Source of the DNA: Phycisphaeraceae bacterium
GTDB lineage: Bacteria > Planctomycetota > Phycisphaerae > Phycisphaerales > UBA1924
Direction: 5' to 3'
DNA length: 64,000 nucleotides
NCBI GenBank assembly: GCA_020639195.1
Contig: JACKHB010000004.1
Span: 62,001 to 126,000, forward strand
The notes below the pieces were generated by a model. The model was given only the letters and a program-made list of their open reading frames with translations, made no database searches and was not told the origin of the DNA. The translations under genes and the position numbers were made by a program. Position 1 is the first letter of the stretch, and each line of letters starts with the position of its first letter. Below, piece after piece: positions 16,529 to 26,980 of this stretch.

Positions 16529-18808
16529 TTGATCACGCTGTTTACGCTCACCATCTTCCTGGGCGCATTCCTGGTGTTCCTCGTGCAGCCGCTGGTCGCG
16601 CGCCTCGTGCTCCCGTCACTCGGCGGAAGCCCCGAAGTATGGAACACCTGCATGCTTTTCTTTCAATCTCTGCTGCTCGCGGGGTACGGCTACGCCCACG
16701 TCGTGACCACTCGCCTGCGAGTCGGCCGCCAGGCCACCGTCCACCTGGCGATACTCCTGCTTCCGCTGGTGGTGCTTCCCATCGGCGCCCCGACGTGGTT
16801 CCCCACCCCGAACCCGCACGCGCCGATCCCCTGGCTGCTTGGCATGCTGCTGGTCGTCGTCGGTCTGCCGTTCTTCGCCGTCTCCACGGCCGGTCCGCTC
16901 CTGCAGCGATGGTTCGCGCACACCGGACATCGCCACGCCTCGGATCCCTACTTTCTGTACGCCGCGAGCAACGTCGGCAGCCTTCTGGCGCTGCTCGGCT
17001 ATCCGGTGCTCTTCGAACCGCGCCTGACCCAAACCGGCCAGACGCGCCTGTGGGCCCTGCTCTATCTCGCCTTCGTGCTGTTGTGCTGGGTGTGCGCGGT
17101 GACCGCGGCCCGGCGCGCTCGAACCGCCGGGCCCGACCAGCCGCCCACCGCGCTCGAGATGCCCCCGGCTCCCCCGGGCGAAGCACTCGCGTCACGCGAG
17201 GTTCAGGCGAAGCGATCGCCGCCCACGTGGCGGACGCGCGCGCGCTGGACGCTGCTCGCCTTCGCTCCATCCAGCCTCATGCTGGGCGCGACCCATCACA
17301 TGAGCACGGACGTCGCCGCGATCCCACTCATGTGGATCCTGCCCCTCTCGACCTACCTCCTCACATTCATTCTCGCGTTCGCGCGCCGATCGCTGATCTC
17401 GCCACGAGTCGCCTCATCGCTGCTGGTCGTCCTCGCCGGCGTGGTGACCGGCATGACCATCGCCGATCTGCGCCGGCCGATCCCGCTGGTGTTTGGGGCC
17501 CACTTGGCGCTGCTCTTCGCGGCGGGGCTCGTCTGCCATGGCCGGCTGGCCCGGGAGCGGCCCGAGACCAGGTACTTGACCGAGTTCTACCTGATCCTTG
17601 CGGTGGGCGGTGCGCTCGGGGGGGTGTTCAACTCGCTCATTGCGCCCATGGCGTTTAACTGGATCGCGGAGTACCCGATCGCGATCGTGGTGGCGTGCTG
17701 GCTGCGCGAGCGGCGGCGCCCCGAAACGGTCAAGTCCGTCGTCACCTCGTTCGCTTCGCTCTCGGCGCTCATGCTTCTGGTCGTCGCCGTCGCCTCTTTC
17801 ATGCGCTGGTATCGCGGCGATGCCTCGTGGACGATGCCCGGATGGCTCGAGTCGTCCGTTCCTTCCGTGATTCCCGTCGTCGCGGCGGTGCTTCTCGCGG
17901 CGCGGCCGTGGCGCTACGCCCTGGCGATCGCCATCCTGCTCGGCGCATCACACGTCGAAGACACGCGCGACGACCACGTGCTTTGGCACGATCGAACGTT
18001 CTTTGGAGTGCTAAGCGTCAAGCAGGAGGACGGCCGACTCGGTCCCGAGCGGACCCTCGTCCACGGCACCACGCTGCACGGATCGCAGGTTCTCGCAGCG
18101 GAATTCCGTGACACCCCGACGACCTACTACCACCCGCTTGGACCCGTCGGTGACGTCATGTCGCGCCGCCGGGCCGACCACGCCACCGCGCACGTCGGCG
18201 TCGTCGGCCTGGGCGCCGGCACGATGGCCGCCCACGCACGACCGGGAGAGTCGTGGACGTTCTTCGAGATCGATCCTTCGGTCCGTTCGATCGCGACCAA
18301 TCCCGAGTTCTTCACCTTTGTGTCCGATGCGATCGCGGCGGGAACATCGATTGACATCATCCTGGGAGACGGGCGGCTCTCGCTCGAGGCCCAGCCCCCC
18401 GAGACGTTCGACCTCATCGTCCTGGATGCATTCAGCTCGGACGCCATCCCCGTGCACCTGCTGACTCGCGAGGCTGTTGCGCTGTACGTCGAACGCCTCG
18501 CGCCGGGAGGGGTGCTCGCCGTGCACATCTCCAACCGCTACCTCGATCTGGCCCCGATCCTTGCGGCGATCGCCGAGGACCTCGGACTCAGCGGGCGCAT
18601 TCGCACCGACCATCCTGGCGACGATGAGCCGAGGGATCAGGTCAGGCGCTTCGCCTCCGAATGGGTCGCGCTCTCGGCGTCGGAGGCGTCGATCCTCAAT
18701 ATGCCGCACGCGGAGTCGTGGAAGCCCATGCCCGCGCATCGGCCGGCCCATCTCTGGACCGACGACTATTCGAACCTGCTGTCGGTGCTGGATGTCGGCT
18801 GGAACTGA
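16529..18808 (+). CDS. fused multi-helix membrane / spermidine-synthase-like protein
   Basis: A 759-residue protein starting at a TTG; the first residues (LFTLTIFLGAFLVFLVQPLVA) match the usual start of this family. About a dozen membrane helices fill residues 1-480, with a Pro-rich loop near 195-230. The C-terminal 260 residues form a spermidine-synthase-like Rossmann domain: VVGLGAGTMA for nucleotide binding, FFEIDPSV, IILGDGRLSLE and IVLDAFSSDAIP. The family is annotated as fused MFS/spermidine synthase, but its membrane substrate and true reaction are not established. The gene follows the PIN/TRAM gene after 51 bases. Confidence 0.82.
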   Translation: MITLFTLTIFLGAFLVFLVQPLVARLVLPSLGGSPEVWNTCMLFFQSLLLAGYGYAHVVTTRLRVGRQATVHLAILLLPLVVLPIGAPTWFPTPNPHAPIPWLLGMLLVVVGLPFFAVSTAGPLLQRWFAHTGHRHASDPYFLYAASNVGSLLALLGYPVLFEPRLTQTGQTRLWALLYLAFVLLCWVCAVTAARRARTAGPDQPPTALEMPPAPPGEALASREVQAKRSPPTWRTRARWTLLAFAPSSLMLGATHHMSTDVAAIPLMWILPLSTYLLTFILAFARRSLISPRVASSLLVVLAGVVTGMTIADLRRPIPLVFGAHLALLFAAGLVCHGRLARERPETRYLTEFYLILAVGGALGGVFNSLIAPMAFNWIAEYPIAIVVACWLRERRRPETVKSVVTSFASLSALMLLVVAVASFMRWYRGDASWTMPGWLESSVPSVIPVVAAVLLAARPWRYALAIAILLGASHVEDTRDDHVLWHDRTFFGVLSVKQEDGRLGPERTLVHGTTLHGSQVLAAEFRDTPTTYYHPLGPVGDVMSRRRADHATAHVGVVGLGAGTMAAHARPGESWTFFEIDPSVRSIATNPEFFTFVSDAIAAGTSIDIILGDGRLSLEAQPPETFDLIVLDAFSSDAIPVHLLTREAVALYVERLAPGGVLAVHISNRYLDLAPILAAIAEDLGLSGRIRTDHPGDDEPRDQVRRFASEWVALSASEASILNMPHAESWKPMPAHRPAHLWTDDYSNLLSVLDVGWN

Positions 18809-18829
18809 GGTGTCGCGTGCGAGACGCCG

Positions 18830-19534
18830 CTAGTTCCAGCTGACGCCCTTGGGCCAACGCTCGGGGTGCTGGGCCATCGCGCGCCGCACGAGGCGCCCCA
18901 GTCGCTCCAGCTCGAGCTCGACGAGGCGCGCTCGTTCCCCGGCATCCTCTTCCGCGAGCAGGGTGTACCGCGTCTCGCGGTCGGTCAGCATCGTGAACGA
19001 CACCAGTTCGAGCAGCGCGCTCGTGGGAATCTGCTCGTTGCGGATGTATTCGAGCACGGGCTTGGCCGCGCTCATGCGCGTGAGTGGCCCTTCCGAGAAC
19101 GCGTCCTCGAGGCGCTGGCGCACTCCTTCGAGCTCGGGCTCGTGCTCGCCGACGCCGATGGGCCGAAGCAGCGCGAGGCGATACAGACGCTCCTCCTCAG
19201 CCGGAAGTTCCTTCTCGATCCGCGCGCGGCACACGCCGTGCACGAGCAGGTTGTACCGGCCGTTGGGCACTCGCTCATGCTGGATGATCTGCCCCACGCA
19301 CACGTACGGCCTCAACGGCGGCCTGCCGTGGTACTCCTGCTTCCAGCGCTGCCCCCGGAACACAGCCATGGCGATCTGTCCAGGACCGTCGAGCACGTGC
19401 TCGACCATCTGGCAATACCGCGGCTCGAAGATGTGCAGCGGCAGGATCTGCTGGGGCAGCAACGACGCCGACTCCAGCGGGAAGATCGGGATGGGCTTGC
19501 CAAAGTTGACGCGAATATCAATCTCTTCCGACAT
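18830..19534 (-). CDS. LON N-terminal substrate-binding domain protein
   Basis: A 234-residue protein starting at the ATG at 19534 (MSEEIDIRVNFGKPIPIFPL). It is the LON substrate-binding (PUA-like) fold without the protease: ASLLPQQILPLHIFEPRYCQMV and IQHERVPNGRYNLLVHGVCRARI are the family hallmarks, followed by a helical bundle (about 140-230). Stand-alone members are widespread; their role is unknown, perhaps substrate capture. The gene is convergent with the spermidine-synthase-like gene and divergent from lgt. Confidence 0.85.
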   Translation of the reverse strand: MSEEIDIRVNFGKPIPIFPLESASLLPQQILPLHIFEPRYCQMVEHVLDGPGQIAMAVFRGQRWKQEYHGRPPLRPYVCVGQIIQHERVPNGRYNLLVHGVCRARIEKELPAEEERLYRLALLRPIGVGEHEPELEGVRQRLEDAFSEGPLTRMSAAKPVLEYIRNEQIPTSALLELVSFTMLTDRETRYTLLAEEDAGERARLVELELERLGRLVRRAMAQHPERWPKGVSWN

Positions 19535-19548
19535 CGCCTCGATTCTAG

Positions 19549-20730
19549 GTGGCGCCCGCGCTCGGGGTGTCGCATCGCGAACCCTCGCGGTGCGCGGACC
19601 TCGCCGACGACGCCCTACCCTCAGCGGCGTTGACACCCGCCTGGCTCCACACGCTGGACCCCTTCCTGTGGCAGATCAGCCCGGGATTCGGCGTGCGCTG
19701 GTACGGGCTGTCGTACGCGGTCGGGTTCGTGCTTGCGTACCTGGCGCTGCGCTTCCTCTCCCGACGCGGCGCCACGGCGATCCCTTCCAGCGCCTGTGCT
19801 GACGTCGTGATGATCGCCGCGATCGCGGTCGTCATCGGCGGCCGCCTCGGATACGTGCTGATCTACCAGCCGTCGCTGATGACGAGCTTCTCGGCCTCTC
19901 CGCCGTGGTGGGGAGTCCTGGCGCTGCACCAGGGCGGCATGGCCAGCCACGGCGGCATGGTCGGGATGATCGTCGCCGCGTACCTGATCGCCCGCAAGTA
20001 CCCTTCGCGACCCTCGGGCGACCCCGATCTGAGCACCGGCGAACGGCGCCAGCCCTTCCTGTCGACTCTGGCCACCATGGACGTCATGGTGCTGATGGTG
20101 CCCTTTGGGGTGTTCCTCGCGCGGTGTGCCAACTTCATCAACGGCGAACTGCTCGGAAAGATCGCCGCGAAGTGGAACCGGCCCGCGCCGTGGTGGGCCG
20201 TGAAGTTTCCCCAGGAGGTGATCGAGCGTCCGGCGGAACTCGGGCAGGATCAGATCGATGCATTGACGCGCGCGGTCGGGCTTCGCGCCCCCCTTGCCCC
20301 GGCCGACGTCGGCGAGTTCGAGTCGCGGATCCAGGGTCTGATCTCAAGCGCGCAGTCGGGCTCACGCGAGGCCGTCACCACGCTCGAGCCGCTCATCAAC
20401 GCGCGCCATCCTTCGCAGCTGTATCAAGCGATCGCCGAGGGACTGGTGGTCGGAGCGATCGTGTGGCTGGTGGCCCGTTCTCCCCGGCGGGCCGGCCTCA
20501 TCAGCGCGATCGCCTTGATTGCCTACGGCATCTTGCGTGTGCTGACCGAGTTCGTTCGCCTGCCCGATGCACACCTGGCCACGCAGCGAATCGCAGGATT
20601 GAGCCGGGGCCAGTGGCTCAGCGTCGTCATGGTGATGGCAGGCATCGGTCTCATGGCGGCCATCCGGGCCAGAAACCTCGCCAAAGTCGGGGGCTGGGGA
20701 CGCCGATCCACGACCTCGAGCGCAGCATGA
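19549..20730 (+). CDS. lgt: prolipoprotein diacylglyceryl transferase
   Basis: An inner-membrane enzyme that transfers diacylglycerol to the lipobox Cys of prelipoproteins. The reading from the GTG at 19549 gives 393 residues; a TTG at 19630 would remove 27 N-terminal residues of no family character. Diagnostic stretches are WYGLSYAVGF, GGRLGYVLIY, HQGGMASHGGMVGM with the catalytic His region, and RCANFINGELLGK. An insertion of about 70 residues before RHPSQLYQ is longer than in E. coli Lgt and is common in planctomycetes. Six to seven membrane helices are visible. The stop overlaps the start of the next gene by four bases. Confidence 0.92.
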   Translation: MAPALGVSHREPSRCADLADDALPSAALTPAWLHTLDPFLWQISPGFGVRWYGLSYAVGFVLAYLALRFLSRRGATAIPSSACADVVMIAAIAVVIGGRLGYVLIYQPSLMTSFSASPPWWGVLALHQGGMASHGGMVGMIVAAYLIARKYPSRPSGDPDLSTGERRQPFLSTLATMDVMVLMVPFGVFLARCANFINGELLGKIAAKWNRPAPWWAVKFPQEVIERPAELGQDQIDALTRAVGLRAPLAPADVGEFESRIQGLISSAQSGSREAVTTLEPLINARHPSQLYQAIAEGLVVGAIVWLVARSPRRAGLISAIALIAYGILRVLTEFVRLPDAHLATQRIAGLSRGQWLSVVMVMAGIGLMAAIRARNLAKVGGWGRRSTTSSAA

Positions 20731-21419
20731 GCGATCCCGCCACCCATTCTGTCTCCAGCGTCCCTACCGAAGCAAGTCCTTCAGGAAGGGCACAGGATCC
20801 ACCGGCTGTGCTGCCGGGCTCGGTGGTGCCCCGATGGGCCATCCATCGCCGGATGTACGACTGGGTCCTCTCCTGGGCCCACTCACGCTTTGGCACGCCC
20901 GCCTTGGCGCTGCTGTCCTTCGCCGAGTCGAGCTTCTTTCCCATCCCGCCGGACGTGCTCCAGATCGCCCTCACTCTTGAGCGACGCTCCCGTGCGTTCT
21001 TTTACGCGCTTGTCAGCGCGGCCGCGTCGGTCGCGGGCGGACTGCTCGGCTATCTGATCGGCTGGGGGCTTTGGGGAGGCTTGCAGGGACTGTTCATCCC
21101 GCACCTCTTCGGCCAGGGCGCGTTCGACCGCGTCGGCGCGTGGTATCAGCACTACGACTTCTGGATCATCTTCATCGCGGCGTTTACGCCCATCCCATAC
21201 AAGGTCTTCACCATCGCGGCCGGCGTGTTCGGCGTCGGCATCCCGGGGTTCCTGCTGGCGTCGGCCATCGGCCGATCCGCCCGGTTCTTTCTCGTGGCGC
21301 TGCTGCTCTACCACTACGGCGAGCCGATGAAGCGTTTCATCGAGAAGTACTTCAATCTGCTGACGCTGCTCGCGGGCGCGGCGCTCGTCGGAGCCGTCGT
21401 GCTGCTGCGAGTCTTGTAG
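20727..21419 (+). CDS. VTT-domain (YqaA/DedA-like) membrane protein
   Basis: A 230-residue protein whose ATG overlaps the lgt stop (ATGA). After a 45-residue Ser/Pro-rich N-terminus the VTT domain shows FAESSFFPIPPDVLQIAL and FTPIPYKVFTIAAGVFG, the re-entrant loop motifs of the YqaA branch. DedA relatives are linked to phospholipid flipping and membrane homeostasis. Pairing with lgt suggests a membrane-lipid role. It ends on the base before the convergent nadE stop. Confidence 0.85.
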   Translation: MSDPATHSVSSVPTEASPSGRAQDPPAVLPGSVVPRWAIHRRMYDWVLSWAHSRFGTPALALLSFAESSFFPIPPDVLQIALTLERRSRAFFYALVSAAASVAGGLLGYLIGWGLWGGLQGLFIPHLFGQGAFDRVGAWYQHYDFWIIFIAAFTPIPYKVFTIAAGVFGVGIPGFLLASAIGRSARFFLVALLLYHYGEPMKRFIEKYFNLLTLLAGAALVGAVVLLRVL

Positions 21420-23111
21420 TCAATCCGCCCAGCCCCGCGCGATCGGCATTCTCCGGCCAAAACCGAACGCGACCCCCGTCACCTTCAGCCCCGTGGCGAG
21501 TTGCTTGCGCTTGTATTCGGCCCGATCGATCATTCGGCAGCACCGGCGCACCTCGGCCTCATCGAATCCGGTCTCGCTCGCGATGGTCCGCCATGACTGG
21601 TGCCGCTCGACTACGCGAACGACGATCTCGTCGAGCACGTCGTAGGGCGGCAGGCTGTCCTGGTCCCGCTGGTTCGGCGCCAACTCCGCACTCGGCGCTT
21701 TGTCGATCGTACTCTGCGGGATAGGGGCGACCGCGAATCCCACTTCCGCATGGTGCGCGTTCATCCACCGAGCCAGCGCGTACACCCAGCCCTTCGTCAA
21801 GTCATTGAGCACGGCGAGCCCGCCGTTCATGTCGCCGTACAGCGTGCAGTATCCAACGGCCAATTCGCTCTTGTTCCCGGTGGTCAGAACGAGATCTCCC
21901 GTGCGATTCGAGTGCGCCATCACGATCAGCCCGCGCAGCCGGGATTGCACGTTCTCTTCCGCGATGTCGGGCAGCGACTCTCCCAGCGCCGTGGCGTCCA
22001 TCGCTCGCATCAGCGGATCGATGCTGCGGCGAGCACCTTCGAACGCGTGCTCGATGGGCGCGACGTGATAGGCCCCACCGAGGCGCTGCGCCAGATCCTG
22101 CGCATCCTCCAGACTGTGCGTGCTCGAGTACTTGCCGGGCATGGCCAGGCAGGTGACCCGGTCCGCGCCTAGCGCGTGCGAAGCGATGGCCGCGGTGACG
22201 GCCGAGTCGATCCCACCCGAGACCGCGACCACGACCGACGCGAAACCCGTTTTCCGGCAGTAGTCGCGCACCCCCATCGACAGCGCGTGGAACACCAGCG
22301 ACTCGGCGCTGGCCTCGATGCGAGGGTCGGCGCGTACCTCCCCTCCATCCTCGCCCACGTCGACGACGAGCAGGTGCTCGACAAAGCCAGGCGCAGCTCC
22401 GACAAGCCGACCCTCTCGATCGAACACGCAGGCATGGCCGTCAAAGAGCAACTCGTCGTTTCCGCCGACCTGGTTGACGGCCGCGACCGGCACGCCATGA
22501 CGTCGCGCGTGACCCGAGAGCAACTCCCGATGGCGCCGGCCCTTGCCCACGACGAACGGGCTGGCCGACGGATTGACGATGAGTCTCGCTCCAGCCGCCA
22601 CCACAGCCCCGACCGGGTCCGGCGCGTCGGCGTATCGATCCGAGAATCCGGCGTCATGGCCCTTCCAAAGGTCTTCGCAGACCGACAGCCCGACTGGAAC
22701 CCCCGCGACCTCCACGACGACTGCCCGATCGCCCGGAACGAAGTACCGGTCCTCGTCGAACACGTCGTACGTCGGAAGCAGCCTCTTGTCGTAGTAGTCC
22801 ACGAACGAGTTGTCGCGATAGACGAGAAGGCTGTTGGCCACCCCGTGGTCGACCGGCAGCGGACAGCCGAACACGACGGCAAGGCCCCGTGTCTCCTCCT
22901 CACCCAGCCGCTTCGCGGCGTGGGCACAGGACTGGACAAAGCCCTCGAAAAGCAGCAGATCCTTCGGAGGATACCCGCTGATCGCCAACTCTGGAAACAC
23001 CACCAGATCGGCGCCCGCGTCGCGCGCGCGGACGATCCAATCCCGCATCAATCGGGCGTTGGCCTCGACGGCTCCCACCGTGGGATTGATCTGCGCGAGG
23101 GCGATCCGCAT
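21420..23111 (-). CDS. nadE: glutamine-dependent NAD+ synthetase
   Basis: A 563-residue enzyme that amidates deamido-NAD using glutamine. The start is the ATG at 23111 (MRIALAQINPTVG). The N-terminal nitrilase-fold glutaminase (1-260) has the Glu41-Lys109-Cys145 triad (FPELAISGY, YDKRLLPTYD, LSVCEDLW). The synthetase domain (about 285-563) has the pyrophosphatase loop VAVSGGIDSAVTAA and TTGNKSELAVGYCTLYGDM. Length and domain order are typical of the bacterial NadE-Gln form. It is upstream of nothing obvious: VTT and sod genes flank it. Confidence 0.96.
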   Translation of the reverse strand: MRIALAQINPTVGAVEANARLMRDWIVRARDAGADLVVFPELAISGYPPKDLLLFEGFVQSCAHAAKRLGEEETRGLAVVFGCPLPVDHGVANSLLVYRDNSFVDYYDKRLLPTYDVFDEDRYFVPGDRAVVVEVAGVPVGLSVCEDLWKGHDAGFSDRYADAPDPVGAVVAAGARLIVNPSASPFVVGKGRRHRELLSGHARRHGVPVAAVNQVGGNDELLFDGHACVFDREGRLVGAAPGFVEHLLVVDVGEDGGEVRADPRIEASAESLVFHALSMGVRDYCRKTGFASVVVAVSGGIDSAVTAAIASHALGADRVTCLAMPGKYSSTHSLEDAQDLAQRLGGAYHVAPIEHAFEGARRSIDPLMRAMDATALGESLPDIAEENVQSRLRGLIVMAHSNRTGDLVLTTGNKSELAVGYCTLYGDMNGGLAVLNDLTKGWVYALARWMNAHHAEVGFAVAPIPQSTIDKAPSAELAPNQRDQDSLPPYDVLDEIVVRVVERHQSWRTIASETGFDEAEVRRCCRMIDRAEYKRKQLATGLKVTGVAFGFGRRMPIARGWAD

Positions 23112-23151
23112 GCGCGATGGTACCATCGCCCCCAGAATCACCCCGAGCCGC

Positions 23152-23793
23152 TCAGCCCTTGGCGCGGGCGAGGTTCTCGCCGACCTTCGCCCAGTTCACC
23201 ACCCCCCACCACGCCTTGACGTAGTCGGGTCGGCGGTTCTGGTAATTCAGGTAGTACGCGTGCTCCCACACGTCCAGCCCGAGGATCGGCTTGCCGCCGA
23301 TTCCCGCGACAGCTTGACCCATCGCCGGATTGTCTTGGTTTGCTGTCGAGCCCACCGCCAGTTTGCCGGTCGAGTCCAGGTACAGCCAGGCCCAGCCCGA
23401 CCCGAACCTGCCGGCGGCCGCGGCTCCAAAGGCCTCCTGGAATCCGCCGAACGATCCGAAGGCCTGATCGATCTCCGCCGCCAATTGCCCAGAGGGCGTT
23501 CCACCCCCACCAGAACTGGGGGAGGCCATCACCTCCCAAAACAGAGAGTGATTGGCGTGGCCGCCCGCGTTGTTGCGGACGGCTGTTCGGATCTTCTCAG
23601 GGATATCCCCAAGCTGTGCACAGATCGTGAACGGGCACGATTGGTCGGCCCACTGTGTGCCTTCGAGAGCCTTGTTGGCATTTGCGACGTACGCCGCGTG
23701 ATGCTTGCCGTGATGAATCTCCATCGTCTTCGCATCGATGACTGGCTCAAGGGCCGCGGCAGAGTAGGGAAGCGGGGGAAGTGTGAAAGACAT
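23152..23793 (-). CDS. superoxide dismutase, Mn-type signature
   Basis: A 213-residue Fe/Mn superoxide dismutase. Metal ligands are His27 (EIHHGKHH), His82 (NHSLFW), Asp174 and His178 (LDVWEHAYYL). The NNAGGHANHSLFW and ANQDNPAM segments place the second-sphere Gln (Gln153) where Mn enzymes have it, not where Fe enzymes do, so a Mn cofactor or cambialism is expected. A short Gly/Ser-rich insertion (residues 91-102) is present. It has no signal peptide and is cytoplasmic. GGGAGG lies eight bases before the ATG. A TATAGT hexamer near 23860 on the minus strand could be its -10 element, without a matching -35. Confidence 0.95.
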   Translation of the reverse strand: MSFTLPPLPYSAAALEPVIDAKTMEIHHGKHHAAYVANANKALEGTQWADQSCPFTICAQLGDIPEKIRTAVRNNAGGHANHSLFWEVMASPSSGGGGTPSGQLAAEIDQAFGSFGGFQEAFGAAAAGRFGSGWAWLYLDSTGKLAVGSTANQDNPAMGQAVAGIGGKPILGLDVWEHAYYLNYQNRRPDYVKAWWGVVNWAKVGENLARAKG

Positions 23794-24356
23794 GGCGCAT
23801 CCTCCCGTGGGCGTCCATCAGGGACCAGCCCATCATTACGAACAAAATACGACTATAGAGCCGAGATCGCCGAACCGACCCGAATTACGGAGGCAGGGTC
23901 TTGCGTTTTTCGCAGAATCCGATATCTTGACCCGTCCCGCAGCGCGGGTGGATCGCGCATGGAGACCCCAGTTCGGCACCGGCGACTATATCGGACCAAG
24001 ACCCCATGTCAATCGGGGCCGGTCACCTGAGGCAGATCTTCACTGGTGCAAAATTGTGCGGGGAATGGACGCACAACTCTTTCCTAGAATCGTTCTAGGG
24101 AAGAGAACCAATTTGAGTGGGTGACCGTATCACTCGTAGTGGTTCCCGGGTTGAGTTGCCCCGGGATGCGGGGGTCGTTCCGGACGGAACGCGGAGCGGT
24201 GTGGTCAGAGAGAGATCAAGCGTCCGCAGGGCAGCCGCGTAAGGAGCGGCGGCGGGCGTCCGGGCGGCCTGGAGGAAGGACTCCAGGGAGATCGGGGCTG
24301 CTCGGCTCCGGTGGTGGCCAGGAAGGCGACTGGGAAGGGTCTGGGAAGCGATGGTC
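23794..24356. other. 563-base divergent control region between sod and sigma factor gene
   Basis: No convincing gene is present on either strand. The segment is visibly richer in A+T than its surroundings in its first half. It must hold promoters for the sod gene (minus) and the sigma factor gene (plus). Two inverted repeats at 24054-24099 are listed separately. The final 200 bases before the sigma factor are G-rich with repeated GGAAGG-type runs, and the GGGAAG box at 24342-24347 serves as ribosome-binding site. Confidence 0.6.
24054..24099. repeat. two adjacent inverted repeats upstream of sigma factor gene
   Basis: The first repeat is TTGTGCG (24054-24060) with CGCACAA (24070-24076), separated by nine bases. 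The second is CCTAGAA (24083-24089) with TTCTAGG (24093-24099), separated by three bases. Both are perfect over seven bases and could be operators or an mRNA leader hairpin. Confidence 0.45.
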
Positions 24357-25481
24357 ATGGCGAACGCAGAACGCAAAGGTCCAATGCCGCTGGAGCAGGT
24401 CGCGCTCCGCGGTCGTCGTCGCGGAAGCGACGCGGCGAAGGCGTCGACGCGCGCAGAGAGTGGACGCACGACGGCCCGCAGGCGGCTGAGCAGCGAGGAC
24501 CAGCGCGTCCTCGACCACCTGCTCGCGCACGAGCTCGATTTTATCGACAGCGACGAGTTCTACCGGCCCGACGCCGAGTCACGGATCTACGAGCAGGCCC
24601 CCGATATCGCCAAGCCGGATACCAGCTGGTACCACCCGGTGATGGACGACCTGTCGGCCAGCCGCACGACCCGTACGGTCCGGTCGGCCCAGCAGGTGAT
24701 CCTGACCGGCGCCGAAGAGCGCGTGCTGTTCCTGCAGTACAACTTCGCGCGATTCAAGGTGCGAGAGGTGCAGCAGGCCATCTGGTCCGGCCCTTCGCGC
24801 CAGCCCACGCCGGACCAGACCGAGGAGATCCTGCGCTGGTACCGCAGGGCCGAACGGATCCGCGAGCAGATCGCGGAAACCAACCTCGCGCTGGTGCTGG
24901 CCATGGCCAAGCGCACCCGCATGAGCGAGGTGGACTTTGCCGATCTGGTCAGCGAGGGCAACATGGCCCTGCTGCGCGCGGTAGACAAGTTCGATGCGGG
25001 TCGCGGCTTCAAGTTCAGCACGTACGCCTGCCGGGCCATCCTCAAGGCGTTCAGCCGCCAGGGCATGAAGCTCAGCAAGTACCGCCAGAGGTTCCCGACC
25101 GACTTCGATCCGAAGCTGGAGCGGTCGAACCACCTGGAGACGAAGCGCGCCGACTTCGAGCGTGACGCCGCGGACGAGGTGCGCCGGATCGTCCTGGAAA
25201 ACCGTGCCGATCTGACCGACGTCGAGCGGACCGTCATCGAACACCGGTTCAATCTCCGGACCGACGGCAGCACCGGCGGGGGCGAGAAGCCCATGACGCT
25301 CGAGCAGGTCGGCCAGATCATCGGGGTAACCAAAGAACGGGTCCGCCAGATCCAGAATAAGGCAATGGAGAAGATCCGCACGCAGTTGGAGGCCAATTTC
25401 CTCGGCACGAAGGCCGAGGAGGAAGGCGAGGAGGGCGCCGAGGAGGCCCAACCCGCGGCCGACCAGACTCCCGCCCGCTAG
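24357..25481 (+). CDS. sigma-70 family RNA polymerase sigma factor lacking region 3
   Basis: A 374-residue factor. The ATG at 24357 (MANAERKG) sits eight bases after GGGAAG; an ATG at 24351 is too close to it. The N-terminal 100 residues include HLLAHELDFIDSDEFYRPD, unlike region 1.2 of RpoD. Region 2 (about 170-240) is strong: ETNLALVLAMAKRT, DFADLVSEGNMALLRAVDKF and GRGFKFSTYACRAIL. About 55 charged residues replace region 3. Region 4 (about 275-350) has LTDVERTVIEHRF and the helix-turn-helix VGQIIGVTKERVRQIQNKA. The tail is acidic and disordered. No anti-sigma gene is adjacent. It is a group 2/3-type factor, not RpoD. Confidence 0.87.
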   Translation: MANAERKGPMPLEQVALRGRRRGSDAAKASTRAESGRTTARRRLSSEDQRVLDHLLAHELDFIDSDEFYRPDAESRIYEQAPDIAKPDTSWYHPVMDDLSASRTTRTVRSAQQVILTGAEERVLFLQYNFARFKVREVQQAIWSGPSRQPTPDQTEEILRWYRRAERIREQIAETNLALVLAMAKRTRMSEVDFADLVSEGNMALLRAVDKFDAGRGFKFSTYACRAILKAFSRQGMKLSKYRQRFPTDFDPKLERSNHLETKRADFERDAADEVRRIVLENRADLTDVERTVIEHRFNLRTDGSTGGGEKPMTLEQVGQIIGVTKERVRQIQNKAMEKIRTQLEANFLGTKAEEEGEEGAEEAQPAADQTPAR

Positions 25482-25498
25482 TTCCAACGCTCGCTCCG

Positions 25499-25531
25499 CG
25501 CCCCCGCGACCCCTCTGGGACCGCGGGGGCG
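25499..25531 (+). terminator. terminator after sigma factor gene
   Basis: A perfect 10-bp GC stem (CGCCCCCGCG and its complement) with a 13-base loop and a following GTTTGCC starts 18 bases after the stop codon. Confidence 0.7.
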
Positions 25532-25727
25532 TTTGCCTCTCGCCCGCAACCCCATTCCCATCTGACGCGAACAGGATTCCGTGCGCTCGAACGGCGGCGG
25601 GATTCCTGCGCGCCTCGCGGGGCCGCCCGCCCCGAACTTCGAGCGGTCAAGGGTGTTCCCGGGCCGGTTCGTCGGCCCTAAAGTGTGGGCCCGACGCGCC
25701 GAGCGGGCCCGGAAACGGAGTGGTCCA

Positions 25728-26933
<1,206 letters not shown>

Positions 26934-26980
26934 GCCCGGCGCGGTCGCGCCGGCCCGGCCCTCGACAGGGGATCCGCCTC

